This document shows, one piece after another, positions 8,027 to 16,328 of a stretch of DNA of 64,000 nucleotides. Below the pieces are notes generated by a model. It did no database searches. It saw only the letters and a list, made by a program, of their open reading frames with translations, and was not told where the DNA came from. Made by a program: the position numbers and the translations under genes. This DNA comes from Micromonospora sp. H61 (GTDB lineage Bacteria > Actinomycetota > Actinomycetes > Mycobacteriales > Micromonosporaceae): assembly GCF_018070325.1 (NCBI RefSeq), contig NZ_JAGPXY010000011.1:54350-118349 (forward strand), read 5' to 3'. Within the stretch, counting starts at the first letter, position 1; each line of letters begins with the position of its first letter.

Positions 8027-9841
8027 GTGGCCGGTACGACCGACCTTGCCGCAGTGTGGTTAGCGGCGACCGACGAGCTCGCCGACGAGATCATCTCCGC
8101 CCAGCAGCGTGCCTATCTCCGACTGACCCGGCTGCGAGCGATCGTCGAGGACACCGCACTGCTCTCCGTTCCGGACGCGTTCACCCGTGACGTGATCGAG
8201 TCACGACTGCGCCCGGCGATCACCGAGGCGCTCACCCGCCGGCTGGGCCGACCGATTCAGGTCGCGGTCACCGTTCGGGTGGCCGAGGACGCCAGCGGCC
8301 GACCGGCCGGCACCGTCTACCGCAGCGCCCCGGAGACCGGGCAGCTCGACATCGACGGCCCCGGTATGGCGCCGTTCGACGACGACCAGGGCGGTCGACC
8401 GTCTGCCGACGCGATGATCCCTGAGCAGTCGCCCGAGCCGGGTCCGCCGCCAGCGCCGGCGGGTCCGCCGCCAGCGCCGCCCGTGGAGGGGCATCGCGCG
8501 GGGTTGATTCCGGCCAGCAGGGACGGGCAGGAGGCCTTGTTCAGCGCTGCCTTCGCGGAGCCCCTGCGTCCCTCCCGACCGGGTCCGGACCGGCGTGGCT
8601 ACGACGAGCAGGCTGCCCGCCTGGACCCGTCCGGCCCCGACACCCGGCCCTACGAGCCCCGCTACCGGGACGACTCGGCGTCGCCACGCGACCAGCACGT
8701 GATCCGTTCGCTGCCTCGGGACAGCGGTACGGACAGCGGCCCGGGTCGCAGCGCGGTGGACCATCGGGCCGGTGGCCGCGACGACCGTCGGTTGCCAGGT
8801 GCCGACACCGGCGGAAACCGGCTCAACCCGAAGTACATGTTTGAGACGTTCGTCATCGGCTCGTCCAACCGCTTCGCCCACGCGGCGAGTGTGGCGGTGG
8901 CGGAGTCGCCGGCCAAGGCGTACAACCCGCTGTTCATCTATGGGCACTCCGGGTTGGGCAAGACGCACCTGTTGCACGCCATCGGGCACTACGCCACGAC
9001 ACTCGGCAACGCCCGCTCGGTCCGGTACGTCTCGACCGAGGAATTCACGAACGACTTCATCAACTCGCTCCGGGACGACAAGACCAGCGCGTTCCAGCGG
9101 CGCTACCGCGACGTCGACATCCTGTTGATCGACGACATCCAGTTCCTGGAGAACCGCGAGCGCACCCAGGAGGAGTTCTTCCACACCTTCAACACGCTGC
9201 ACAACGCCAACAAGCAGATCGTGATCACGTCCGACCGGTCGCCGCGTCAGCTCGCGACCCTCGAGGACCGGATGCGAACCCGGTTCGAGTGGGGGCTGCT
9301 GGCCGACATCCAGCCGCCGGATCTGGAGACCCGGATCGCGATCCTGCAGAAGAAGGCGGCGCAGGAGCGGATGTACGCCCCGCCGGACGTGTTGGAGTTC
9401 ATCGCCTCCCGGGTGTCGAACTCGATCCGGGAGCTGGAGGGCGCGCTGATCCGGGTGACCGCGTTCGCCAGCCTGACCCGGTCGACCGTCGAGCTGTCGC
9501 TGGCCGAGGAGGTGCTTCGGGACTTCATGCCCGACGGCGCCGGTCCGGAGATCAACGCTGACCAGATCATGGCCTCGACCGCTGACTACTTCGGGGTGAG
9601 CCTGGAGGACCTGCGTGGCCAGTCCAGGTCCCGGGTGCTGGTCAACGCCCGCCAGGTGGCCATGTACCTGTGTCGGGAGTTGACCGAGCTGTCGCTGCCC
9701 CGGATCGGGCAGGCGTTCGGTGGCCGGGATCACACCACTGTGATGCACGCCGACCGCAAGATTCGTCAGCAGATGGCGGAACGCCGCTCGCTGTACAACC
9801 AGATCGCCGAGCTGACCAACCGGATCAAACAGAACAGCTGA
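8027..9841 (+). CDS. dnaA: Chromosomal replication initiator DnaA
   Basis: AAA+ initiator that binds DnaA boxes, melts oriC and recruits the helicase. With the GTG at 8027 it has 604 residues. Domain I is at ~1-90; a long Pro/Arg/Asp-rich linker (~90-260) is typical of actinobacteria. The AAA+ domain begins [21 protein letters not shown], with Walker A GHSGLGKT at 306-313 and Walker B LLIDDIQF (Asp369-Asp370). Domain IV carries the DnaA-box signature [11 protein letters not shown] at 565-575. An ATG at 7895 is in frame, but it overlaps a DnaA box and adds a non-conserved stretch; the GTG has an AGGGGG ribosome site. Confidence 0.97.
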   Translation: MAGTTDLAAVWLAATDELADEIISAQQRAYLRLTRLRAIVEDTALLSVPDAFTRDVIESRLRPAITEALTRRLGRPIQVAVTVRVAEDASGRPAGTVYRSAPETGQLDIDGPGMAPFDDDQGGRPSADAMIPEQSPEPGPPPAPAGPPPAPPVEGHRAGLIPASRDGQEALFSAAFAEPLRPSRPGPDRRGYDEQAARLDPSGPDTRPYEPRYRDDSASPRDQHVIRSLPRDSGTDSGPGRSAVDHRAGGRDDRRLPGADTGGNRLNPKYMFETFVIGSSNRFAHAASVAVAESPAKAYNPLFIYGHSGLGKTHLLHAIGHYATTLGNARSVRYVSTEEFTNDFINSLRDDKTSAFQRRYRDVDILLIDDIQFLENRERTQEEFFHTFNTLHNANKQIVITSDRSPRQLATLEDRMRTRFEWGLLADIQPPDLETRIAILQKKAAQERMYAPPDVLEFIASRVSNSIRELEGALIRVTAFASLTRSTVELSLAEEVLRDFMPDGAGPEINADQIMASTADYFGVSLEDLRGQSRSRVLVNARQVAMYLCRELTELSLPRIGQAFGGRDHTTVMHADRKIRQQMAERRSLYNQIAELTNRIKQNS

Positions 9842-9882
9842 GGCGTACGACGGCCCTCGCGGCGGCGCACAGCCGCAGGACA

Positions 9883-9916
9883 CGCCCGACCGGATCTCCG
9901 GTCGGGCGTTCTTTTT
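9883..9916 (+). terminator. Rho-independent terminator of dnaA
   Basis: CGCCCGACCGG (9883-9893) pairs perfectly with CCGGTCGGGCG (9898-9908) around ATCT, followed by TTCTTTTT. It is one of the few classical U-tract terminators in this GC-rich window and isolates oriC from dnaA transcription. Confidence 0.9.
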
Positions 9917-9988
9917 GGTCCGTGAGCTGGACTCTCGACATGGTGGAGACCACAGCATTGAGGCCGTGACCGCCTCGATCCCCGCTCG

Positions 9989-10450
9989 TTGTCCACAGCT
10001 CGTTATCCACCGTCGGTGGATAACTACGGTCCGTCCTCCGCCAGTTACCCACAGGCTGTGGAGAAACCCTGTGTACGAAGCTGTGGACGCCTGGGGACGA
10101 CCGTCAGGTTATCCACCGATCATCATCAACCTGTGTACGAGCTGTTGAAGGTTCTGGGGATGACGGCAATGGTGATCTTCCCCGCGATCCACAGGCTTGG
10201 GGAGAAAGTCGGTGGATTACCGGTGGACAACCGGTGGACAACGGTGGACAACCGGCCGTCGTCGCCGGGCTGTGGACACACGGGCCGGTTGTACCCCCGG
10301 TTCTCCACAGCTAAATCACCGGTGGATAACCTGCCTGACCTGCGCAGACCTCGGTTTTCCACAGTTTGCACAGGTGCGATGAAGACGATGAGTTATCTCT
10401 TCTAAGAGAACAAAAACCAATCATCACCGTTGGGCTTTCTGTGGATCGGG
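9989..10450. other. Replication origin oriC
   Basis: The dnaA-dnaN gap (776 bp) holds a dense set of DnaA-box-like 9-mers in both directions. On the plus strand: TTGTCCACA 9989, TTATCCACC 10003 and 10109, TTACCCACA 10045, TTCTCCACA 10301, TTTTCCACA 10355. In reverse: GGTGGATAA 10015 and 10321, TGTGGAGAA 10057, TGTGGACGC 10082, GGTGGATTA 10211, GGTGGACAA 10222, 10233 and 10243, TGTGGACAC 10271. An AT-rich stretch follows at 10378-10435. No gene is present. Position and composition make this the chromosomal origin. Confidence 0.93.
10378..10435. other. AT-rich segment of oriC (candidate unwinding element)
   Basis: A stretch clearly poorer in GC than its surroundings, on the dnaN side of the DnaA boxes, including ATGAGTTATCTCTTCTAAG and AACAAAAACCAATCATC. 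It contains a perfect small palindrome TCTCTT-CT-AAGAGA at 10396-10409. Location and composition suit the DNA-unwinding element, but that is inference. Confidence 0.55.
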
Positions 10451-10617
10451 CCGAACGCTGTCGGATCAGCCGGTCAGCATCGACACGATCCATGGGGTCG
10501 GGCGCACAGCCGATGTCCCCGCGCCCTAAGGTGCGATGGGTACCCGCACGGTCGGGCGGGACGGTAGGCAGCGGTCGGCATGAGAGAGTTGTCGCTGACG
10601 TCGACGCGGAGGCATTG

Positions 10618-11751
10618 ATGAAGTTCCGAGTGGAGCGCGACGCGCTCGCCGAGGCTGTGGCGTGGACCGCGAAGAGCCTGCCCAACCGGCCATCCGTACC
10701 GGTGCTCGCCGGGGTGATGCTCCGCGTCACCGACGGCAACCTGCGGGTCTCCGGGTTTGACTACGAGGTCTCCAGCCAGGTGACCGTCGAGGTGCAGGGC
10801 GACGCCGACGGCGCCGCGCTCGTCTCCGGCCGCCTGCTCGCCGAGATCACCAAGGCGTTGCCGGCCAAGCCGGTCGACATCGCCGCGGTCGGCGCGCATC
10901 TCGAGTTGGTCTGTGGCAGCGCCCGGTTCACGCTGCCCACCATGCCGGTGGAGGACTACCCCGCGCTGCCGGAGATGCCGCAGAGCGCCGGCACTGTCGA
11001 TGCCGCAGCGTTCGCCACCGCGGTGGCCCAGGTGGCCATCGCCGCCGGTCGCGACGAGACGCTGCCGATGATGACCGGTGTCCGCGTCGAGCTGTCTGGC
11101 GACACCCTGTCGATGCTCGCCACCGACCGTTACCGGTTGGCGCTGCGCGAGATCCAGTGGCGGCCGGACGACCCCGAGGTGAGCATCAACGCCCTGGTGC
11201 CCGCCCGCACCCTGAACGACACCGCCAAGGCCCTCGGCCCGCTGGGCGGCGAGGTCACCCTCGCCCTTGCCCAGGGCGCTGCGGGCGAGGGCATGGTCGG
11301 CCTCGCCGGCGGCACCCGACGTACCACCAGCCGGCTGCTCGACGGCGCCAACTACCCGCCGGTGCGGTCGCTCTTCCCGGCCACGCACAACGCCGCGGCC
11401 CGGGTGCCGGTCAGCACGCTGATCGAGGTGGTCAAGCGGGTCGCGCTGGTCGCCGAACGGACCACCCCGGTGCTGCTCAGCTTCAGCGCCGACGGCCTGG
11501 TGGTTGAGGCCGGCGGTTCCGAGGAGGCGCGGGCCAGCGAGGCGATGGAGGCCACCTTCACCGGTGAACCGCTGACCATCGGCTTCAACCCGCAGTACCT
11601 CATCGACGGTCTGGCAAACCTGGGCGCTCAGACGGCCGTGCTCTCGTTCGTCGACGCCTTCAAGCCCGCGGTGATCTCTCCCGCCGGCGAGGATGGCGAG
11701 GTCATTCCGGGGTACCGGTACCTCATCATGCCGATCCGCGTCTCGCGCTGA
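10618..11751 (+). CDS. dnaN: DNA polymerase III sliding clamp (beta subunit)
   Basis: Ring-shaped clamp that tethers the replicative polymerase and many repair enzymes to DNA. The ATG at 10618 follows GGAGG and gives 377 residues starting MKFRVERDALAEAVAWTAKSLP. The three repeated clamp folds are visible: the first ends near EIPVEDYPALPE-like text (MPVEDYPALPEMPQ), the second has ATDRYRLALREI, and the C-terminus ends YRYLIMPIRVSR, the usual MPxR-type finish. The frame is open upstream to 10366 within oriC, but that part is not conserved. Confidence 0.97.
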   Translation: MKFRVERDALAEAVAWTAKSLPNRPSVPVLAGVMLRVTDGNLRVSGFDYEVSSQVTVEVQGDADGAALVSGRLLAEITKALPAKPVDIAAVGAHLELVCGSARFTLPTMPVEDYPALPEMPQSAGTVDAAAFATAVAQVAIAAGRDETLPMMTGVRVELSGDTLSMLATDRYRLALREIQWRPDDPEVSINALVPARTLNDTAKALGPLGGEVTLALAQGAAGEGMVGLAGGTRRTTSRLLDGANYPPVRSLFPATHNAAARVPVSTLIEVVKRVALVAERTTPVLLSFSADGLVVEAGGSEEARASEAMEATFTGEPLTIGFNPQYLIDGLANLGAQTAVLSFVDAFKPAVISPAGEDGEVIPGYRYLIMPIRVSR

Positions 11752-11791
11752 TCGCGCCCAGCAACACCCAGATCCACGGAGGTAGAAACAC

Positions 11792-12664
11792 ATGCAGCTC
11801 GGCCTGGTAGGACTCGGCCGTATGGGCGGCAACATGCGGGAGCGGTTGCGTTCGGCCGGGCACGAGGTGGTCGGCTTCGACCACAACGCGCAGATCAGCG
11901 ACGTCACGACCATCGCCGGCCTGGCAGAGAAGCTTGAGTCGCCGCGCGCGGTCTGGGTCATGGTGCCCGCCGGTGTCACCGACGCCACGATCGACGAGCT
12001 CGCCGAGGTGCTCGGCGAGGGCGACATCATCATCGACGGCGGCAACTCACGCTTCAGCGACGACGCCCCCCGCGCGGAGCGGCTCAACCAGCGGGGCATC
12101 GGCTACATGGACGTCGGGGTCTCCGGTGGCGTCTGGGGCCGGCAGAACGGCTACGGGCTGATGGTCGGCGGCGCCCAGGAGCACGTGGACCGCCTGATGC
12201 CGATCTTCAACGCGCTCAAGCCGGAGGGTGAGTTCGGCTTCGTGCACGCCGGCCCCGTCGGTGCCGGGCACTACTCGAAGATGGTGCACAACGGCATCGA
12301 GTACGGCCTGATGCACGCCTACGCCGAGGGCTACGAGCTGATGGCCGCCTCGGAGCTGGTGACCAACGTGCCGGGCGTCATCAAGTCCTGGCGGGAGGGC
12401 ACCGTCGTCCGTTCCTGGCTGCTCGACCTGCTCGACCGGGCGCTCGACGAGGACCCGGAGCTTGCCGACCTGAGCGGCTACACGGAGGACACCGGCGAAG
12501 GCCGGTGGACGGTCGACGAGGCGGTCCGGCTGGCGGTGCCGCTGAACGTCATCACCGCTTCGCTGTTCGCCCGGTTCGCCTCGCGGCAGGACGACTCGCC
12601 CGCCATGAAGGCCGTCTCCGCGCTGCGTCAGCAGTTCGGTGGCCACGCCGTCCACAAGCGCTGA
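11792..12664 (+). CDS. gnd: 6-phosphogluconate dehydrogenase, short (GndA/YqeC-like) form
   Basis: Oxidative decarboxylase of the pentose phosphate pathway, converting 6-phosphogluconate to ribulose 5-phosphate. At 290 residues it is the short form, often NAD-dependent, rather than the ~470-residue NADP enzyme. It has the dinucleotide fold start [13 protein letters not shown], the substrate motif [12 protein letters not shown], and the catalytic Lys/His-Asn region [23 protein letters not shown] precedes the ATG. A gnd gene between dnaN and recF is a known actinobacterial arrangement. The cofactor preference is inferred from family, not shown. Confidence 0.93.
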   Translation: MQLGLVGLGRMGGNMRERLRSAGHEVVGFDHNAQISDVTTIAGLAEKLESPRAVWVMVPAGVTDATIDELAEVLGEGDIIIDGGNSRFSDDAPRAERLNQRGIGYMDVGVSGGVWGRQNGYGLMVGGAQEHVDRLMPIFNALKPEGEFGFVHAGPVGAGHYSKMVHNGIEYGLMHAYAEGYELMAASELVTNVPGVIKSWREGTVVRSWLLDLLDRALDEDPELADLSGYTEDTGEGRWTVDEAVRLAVPLNVITASLFARFASRQDDSPAMKAVSALRQQFGGHAVHKR

Positions 12665-12667
12665 GCG

Positions 12668-12676
12668 GTATCCACA
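12668..12676 (+). promoter_or_regulatory. DnaA-box-like 9-mer before recF
   Basis: GTATCCACA differs from the perfect box TTATCCACA by one base. It fills most of the gap between gnd and the recF start codon; the same 9-mer occurs between gyrB and gyrA at 18348. A single near-match may be chance. Confidence 0.4.
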
Positions 12677-12680
12677 ACCT

Positions 12681-13814
12681 GTGTACGTTCACCGGCTGGA
12701 ACTGGTCGACTTCCGCTCGTACGAGCGGGTCGCCGTCGACCTCCAGCCGGGAGCGAACGTCCTGATCGGCGCCAACGGCGTCGGCAAGACCAACCTCGTC
12801 GAGGCGCTGGGCTACGTGGCGACCCTGGACTCGCACCGGGTCGCCACCGACGCGCCTCTGGTCCGGATGGGCGCCACGTCCGCGGTGATCCGCTGCGCGG
12901 TGGTGCACGACGGCCGCGAGCTCCTGGTCGAGCTGGAGATCGTGCCCGGCAAGGCCAACCGGGCCCGACTGGGCCGCTCACCGGCGCGGCGGGCCCGGGA
13001 CGTGCTCGGGGCGCTCCGGCTGGTGCTCTTCGCCCCGGAAGATCTTGAGCTGGTCCGGGGTGATCCGGCCGAGCGCCGCCGCTACCTGGACGACCTGCTG
13101 GTCAACCGACAGCCCCGGTTCGCGGGCGTGCGGGCCGACTACGAGCGGGTCGTCAAGCAGCGCAACGCCCTGCTGCGCACCGCGTACCTGGCCCGCAAGA
13201 CCGGTGGTTCCAGGGGCGGCGACCTCGGCACCCTCGCGGTCTGGGACACCCACCTGGCCCAGCACGGTGCGGAGCTGCTCGCCGGCCGCCTGGAGCTGGT
13301 GGCCGCGCTCACCCCGCACGTGGCGAAGGCGTACGACGCGGTGGCGGCCGGTCGGGGTGCGGCGAGCATCACCTACCGGCCGTCGATCGAGCTGGCCGAG
13401 CCGACCACCGACCGGGCCGCGCTGGCCGAGGCGTTGACGGCGGCCCTGGCCGCGTCCCGCTCCGCCGAGATCGAGCGGGGCACCACCCTGGTCGGCCCGC
13501 ACCGCGACGAGTTGGCGCTGAGCCTCGGCCCACTGCCAGCCAAGGGGTACGCCAGCCACGGCGAGTCCTGGTCGTTCGCCCTCGCGTTGCGGTTGGCCGG
13601 GTACGACCTGTTGCGCTCCGACGGCATCGAGCCGGTGCTGGTGCTCGACGACGTCTTCGCGGAGTTGGACACCGGCCGCCGGGAGCGGTTGGCGGAGCTG
13701 GTCGGCGGGGCGAGTCAGCTGCTGGTCACCTGCGCCGTGGACGAGGACGTGCCGGCCGCCCTGCGCGGCACCCGCTACCAGGTCGGCGAAGGGACGGTAC
13801 GCCGTGTCGGATAA
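12681..13814 (+). CDS. recF: DNA replication and repair protein RecF
   Basis: SMC-like ATPase of 377 residues that helps load RecA at single-strand gaps through the RecFOR pathway. The GTG at 12681 gives [20 protein letters not shown], the family start, with Walker [10 protein letters not shown]. The C-terminus has the ABC signature region ([19 protein letters not shown]) and Walker [14 protein letters not shown]. There is no clear Shine-Dalgarno sequence; the 16-bp gap after gnd contains a DnaA-box-like GTATCCACA (12668-12676). The end overlaps dciA by 11 bp. Confidence 0.95.
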   Translation: MYVHRLELVDFRSYERVAVDLQPGANVLIGANGVGKTNLVEALGYVATLDSHRVATDAPLVRMGATSAVIRCAVVHDGRELLVELEIVPGKANRARLGRSPARRARDVLGALRLVLFAPEDLELVRGDPAERRRYLDDLLVNRQPRFAGVRADYERVVKQRNALLRTAYLARKTGGSRGGDLGTLAVWDTHLAQHGAELLAGRLELVAALTPHVAKAYDAVAAGRGAASITYRPSIELAEPTTDRAALAEALTAALAASRSAEIERGTTLVGPHRDELALSLGPLPAKGYASHGESWSFALALRLAGYDLLRSDGIEPVLVLDDVFAELDTGRRERLAELVGGASQLLVTCAVDEDVPAALRGTRYQVGEGTVRRVG

Positions 13815-14418
13815 GCCAGGCACCGATCGGCCAGCGGCTGGCGACACCCCGGCTGCGCGTACCCCGAAGGCGGCGGAGGGATCGGCGGGCGGTGAGTCGG
13901 CGGCGGCCGCCAGCGGGCCGGAGCTGGCCCGGGCGGTGCTCGACGCGGCGCTGTCCCGACGGCAGGCGGCGGCCCGCGCCCGGCGTACCCCCGGCGGCGG
14001 CGGCGACGCTGCCGGCGGTTCGGGGCGGCGGTTGCGCGGTTACTCCGGCCCCGGCCCCGACCCGCGCGATCCGCAGCCGCTCAGCGCCGTGCTGAACCGG
14101 CTGGTGAAGGCGCGCGGCTGGCAGCAGCCGGCGGCCGAGGCCACCGTGTTCGGCGCCTGGGAGCGGGTCGTCGGCGCGGAGGTCGCGCAGAACAGTCGCC
14201 CGGTGAAGTTGGAGAACGGCGAGCTGACAGTGGAGGCGCGCTCGACCGCCTGGGCCACCCAGCTGCGGCTGCTCGCCGGCTCGCTGCTCAAGCAGATCGC
14301 CAGCGAGGTCGGGCACAACGTGGTGCGCAAGCTGCACATTCACGGCCCGGCCGCGCCCTCCTGGGGGAAGGGCCCGCGCCGGGTACGCGGCCGGGGTCCG
14401 CGCGACACGTACGGCTGA
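13804..14418 (+). CDS. dciA: DciA-type helicase loader (DUF721)
   Basis: DUF721 protein of 204 residues. DciA is the ancestral loader or regulator of the replicative helicase DnaB in bacteria that lack DnaC/DnaI. Residues 1-85 are a low-complexity Ala/Gly/Arg region. The DUF721 fold follows: [18 protein letters not shown], then [38 protein letters not shown] and [19 protein letters not shown]. The tail is basic. The GTG start lies inside the recF coding end (11-bp overlap), so translation is probably coupled. Confidence 0.9.
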   Translation: MSDKPGTDRPAAGDTPAARTPKAAEGSAGGESAAAASGPELARAVLDAALSRRQAAARARRTPGGGGDAAGGSGRRLRGYSGPGPDPRDPQPLSAVLNRLVKARGWQQPAAEATVFGAWERVVGAEVAQNSRPVKLENGELTVEARSTAWATQLRLLAGSLLKQIASEVGHNVVRKLHIHGPAAPSWGKGPRRVRGRGPRDTYG

Positions 14419-14426
14419 GCCGACGT

Positions 14427-14654
14427 TCAGCCGCGTCGGTCGGCCTCGCGGGCTGCCCGCTTGCGTTCCCGCTGCTCCCGGGTGAAGCGTTTGCGCTCGG
14501 CCAGGTCACGTTTCCACGCCTCGCGGGCCTCGGCCGAGCCGCCCTGCACCGCGCCCTGCACACCCTCGGCCGGGCCGGCGAGGTGCCGGAAGGCCCAACG
14601 CATCAATCGGCCGCCCTCGCCAGGGGCCCTGGTGACCGCGCCGTCCTCGCTCAT
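14427..14654 (-). CDS. Small basic protein of unknown function
   Basis: A 75-residue frame on the minus strand between dciA and the OhrR gene, from MSEDGAVTRAPGEGGRLMRW. It has a central stretch LMRWAFRHLAGPAEGVQG and a highly charged, Arg/Lys/Glu-rich helical C-terminus (WKRDLAERKRFTREQRERKR). I know no family for it. It ends 9 bp from the convergent dciA stop and starts 125 bp from ohrR, so they share a divergent regulatory region. The frame is open further upstream to 14702, without support. It may be real, since the region is otherwise tightly packed. Confidence 0.6.
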   Translation of the reverse strand: MSEDGAVTRAPGEGGRLMRWAFRHLAGPAEGVQGAVQGGSAEAREAWKRDLAERKRFTREQRERKRAAREADRRG

Positions 14655-14718
14655 CTGCCGCCCTCTTCCCCGCGTCGCCTCGCCGGTTCTCGCCCGTCGC
14701 ACGAGCAGACCTTTGGGG

Positions 14719-14748
14719 CACCAATGGTTGGTGTACCAATGATCGGTA
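14719..14748 (+). promoter_or_regulatory. Two tandem operators of the OhrR-type regulator
   Basis: Two abutting 15-bp imperfect palindromes of the same design: CACCAATGGTTGGTG (14719-14733) and TACCAATGATCGGTA (14734-14748), 11 of 15 bases identical. Across the junction lies another dyad, TTGGT-GT-ACCAA (14728-14739). They end 31 bp before the ohrR start codon, with a possible -10 TACGAT at 14747-14752. A dimeric MarR-type repressor controlling its own gene is the obvious reading. Confidence 0.65.
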
Positions 14749-14779
14749 CGATAGTCACCGTGCGGAGAGAGGGCAACCG

Positions 14780-15268
14780 ATGAGCGAACGACCGGACGGC
14801 GTCGACCCGCTGGCCCTGGAGCAGCAGGTCTGCTTCGCCCTCTCGGTCGCCGCCCGCAGCGTGGTGGCCGTGTACCGGCCGCTGCTGGAGCCGATGGGGC
14901 TGACCCACCCGCAGTACCTGGTGATGTTGGCGCTCTGGCAGCACGCGCCGTTGTCCGGTCGCGACCTCAGTCGCCTGCTCCAGCTCGACCCGGGCACGCT
15001 GTCACCCCTGCTGAAGCGGCTGGAGGCGGCCGGCTACCTGCGCCGGGAACGCGACCCGAACGACGAGCGCAGCCTCGCCGTCACCCTCACCGCCAGCGGT
15101 GCAGCGCTGCGGAGTCAGGCCGAGCAGATCCCGGCCGCGATCGTGCAGCGGCTCGGGCTGCCCGTCGAGGACCTGCAACACCTGCACGCGGTGCTCACGC
15201 AGCTGATCTCGGCCGCCAACCGACCGGCCGCCGCGGAGACTGACGCGGCGGCTCAGGCGTCGGCGTAG
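14780..15268 (+). CDS. ohrR: MarR-family organic-peroxide regulator OhrR
   Basis: 162-residue MarR-family repressor. It matches OhrR closely along its length: LEQQVCFALSVAARSVVAVY near the start carries the peroxide-sensing Cys (Cys18 here). Then come the RPLLEPMGLTHPQYLVMLAL core, the winged helix LSRLLQLDPGTLSPLLKRLE and the wing RDPNDERSLAVTLT. In the family, oxidation of that single Cys releases DNA and induces the peroxidase Ohr. No ohr gene lies next to it, which is unusual. Two tandem operators lie upstream. Its last 16 bases overlap the convergent gene at 15253. Confidence 0.85.
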   Translation: MSERPDGVDPLALEQQVCFALSVAARSVVAVYRPLLEPMGLTHPQYLVMLALWQHAPLSGRDLSRLLQLDPGTLSPLLKRLEAAGYLRRERDPNDERSLAVTLTASGAALRSQAEQIPAAIVQRLGLPVEDLQHLHAVLTQLISAANRPAAAETDAAAQASA

Positions 15269-15807
15269 ACGGCGAACCCGCGCTCGGCGCAGCGCCGGTA
15301 GAACGCGGCCAGCACGCCCAGCTCGGCGCAGGTGAAGTTCCACTGCGGCGGGTCACCGCGCTCGTCACGCAGCGCGTCGAGCCGGCTCTCCAGCCAGCGC
15401 AGCTGCTGCTCGGCCAACCGACCGTCGCCGAGCAGGGAGCGCAGCACGATGCTCACCGACTCGAAGGTGACCGCCTCGCCGGTCGCGCGGTGCGCGGCCA
15501 CGAACCGCTCGATGCCGCTCGCGATCCAGGAGCAGCCGTCCGGGTCGATCACCGGGTCCTCGTCCTCGGCGGCGGCGTCTGTGGCGTACAACACACCTTC
15601 GAGGCCGAGAAGCAGATCCACCAACTCGGTGTACGCGGTTGCCCGGATGGTGCCGGTCTTCGCGATCAGCTCGGCCAACGCCGCGGTCGGCGCGGAGATG
15701 CGCGGCAGGTCGACGATCTCGCCGAAGTCGACGAACTCGGCCGGCGCGACCGGATCGTAGAAGCGGCCGGTCCGCGGCCAGTGCACCGCGACGTTGTCCA
15801 GCCCCAT
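15253..15807 (-). CDS. Conserved protein of unknown function
   Basis: 184-residue soluble, acidic protein. I do not recognise a named domain. It starts MGLDNVAVHWPRTGRFYDP and has a mostly helical C-terminus (LRSLLGDGRLAEQQLRWLESR, then WNFTCAELGVLAAFYRRCAE). Codon use looks normal for this genome and AGAGGTGACAG precedes the ATG. Its 3' end overlaps the convergent ohrR by 16 bp, so read-through transcripts of the two would pair. Confidence 0.75.
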   Translation of the reverse strand: MGLDNVAVHWPRTGRFYDPVAPAEFVDFGEIVDLPRISAPTAALAELIAKTGTIRATAYTELVDLLLGLEGVLYATDAAAEDEDPVIDPDGCSWIASGIERFVAAHRATGEAVTFESVSIVLRSLLGDGRLAEQQLRWLESRLDALRDERGDPPQWNFTCAELGVLAAFYRRCAERGFAVYADA

Positions 15808-16328
15808 CTGTCACCTCTTAAAGAGCACGTGTCGGGTCGATCGGGTCGATCGTCCCGGTTCCAACCGGTAAAGATCAAGGCTGGTTCCGGGGCGCCGCAA
15901 ACGTACGGCACTGACGCTTCGGCCGCGACCCCCGACCCGCCCGACAGCGGGTCAACCCGTTCCGGGGCGGCGCGTGCGATGAGGGCCTGGCGTGTGGGGG
16001 GAGTCGTGGGCGGCGGGGTTCTGCCGGCTATGGACTTCTCAGCCGCCTCGCTGAGGGTGCCGAGTGGTGGTTCTATCCCCCACGCACAGTAGGATTGACA
16101 GCGAGACGAAGACCCGGTGCGGGAGTGGGACGGGGCCGGTGGCCCCAGATTCATTCTCCACGTCGGGTCGAGCCGATCGCGATCCGCGGGCAACCGCGGC
16201 GACCGGCGCGTTCGACCCGCTGTCCGGAGTTCTCCGGCGCCGGTCCGCGCGCCGACGTCGCGTCCTGTCCGCCGAACCCGCGCCCGACGCGCCCTACCGG
16301 CGCGGCTGACGCGAGAAAGTGGCCGAGG
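15808..16328. other. Region upstream of gyrB
   Basis: 521 bp without a supported gene. On the minus strand TTGATC ... GACGAT (18-bp spacer, about 15868-15880 back to 15850) could serve the leftward gene. On the plus strand a TAGGAT at 16090-16095 is a possible -10 for gyrB. A 14-bp palindrome CCGGTTCCAACCGG sits at 15855-15868. The gyrB reading frame is open back to 16095, but that part is not conserved. Confidence 0.5.

Noticed and set aside
16095..16328. N-terminal extension of gyrB
   Set aside because: The 78 extra codons are low-complexity and the GTG at 16329 gives the family start and length.
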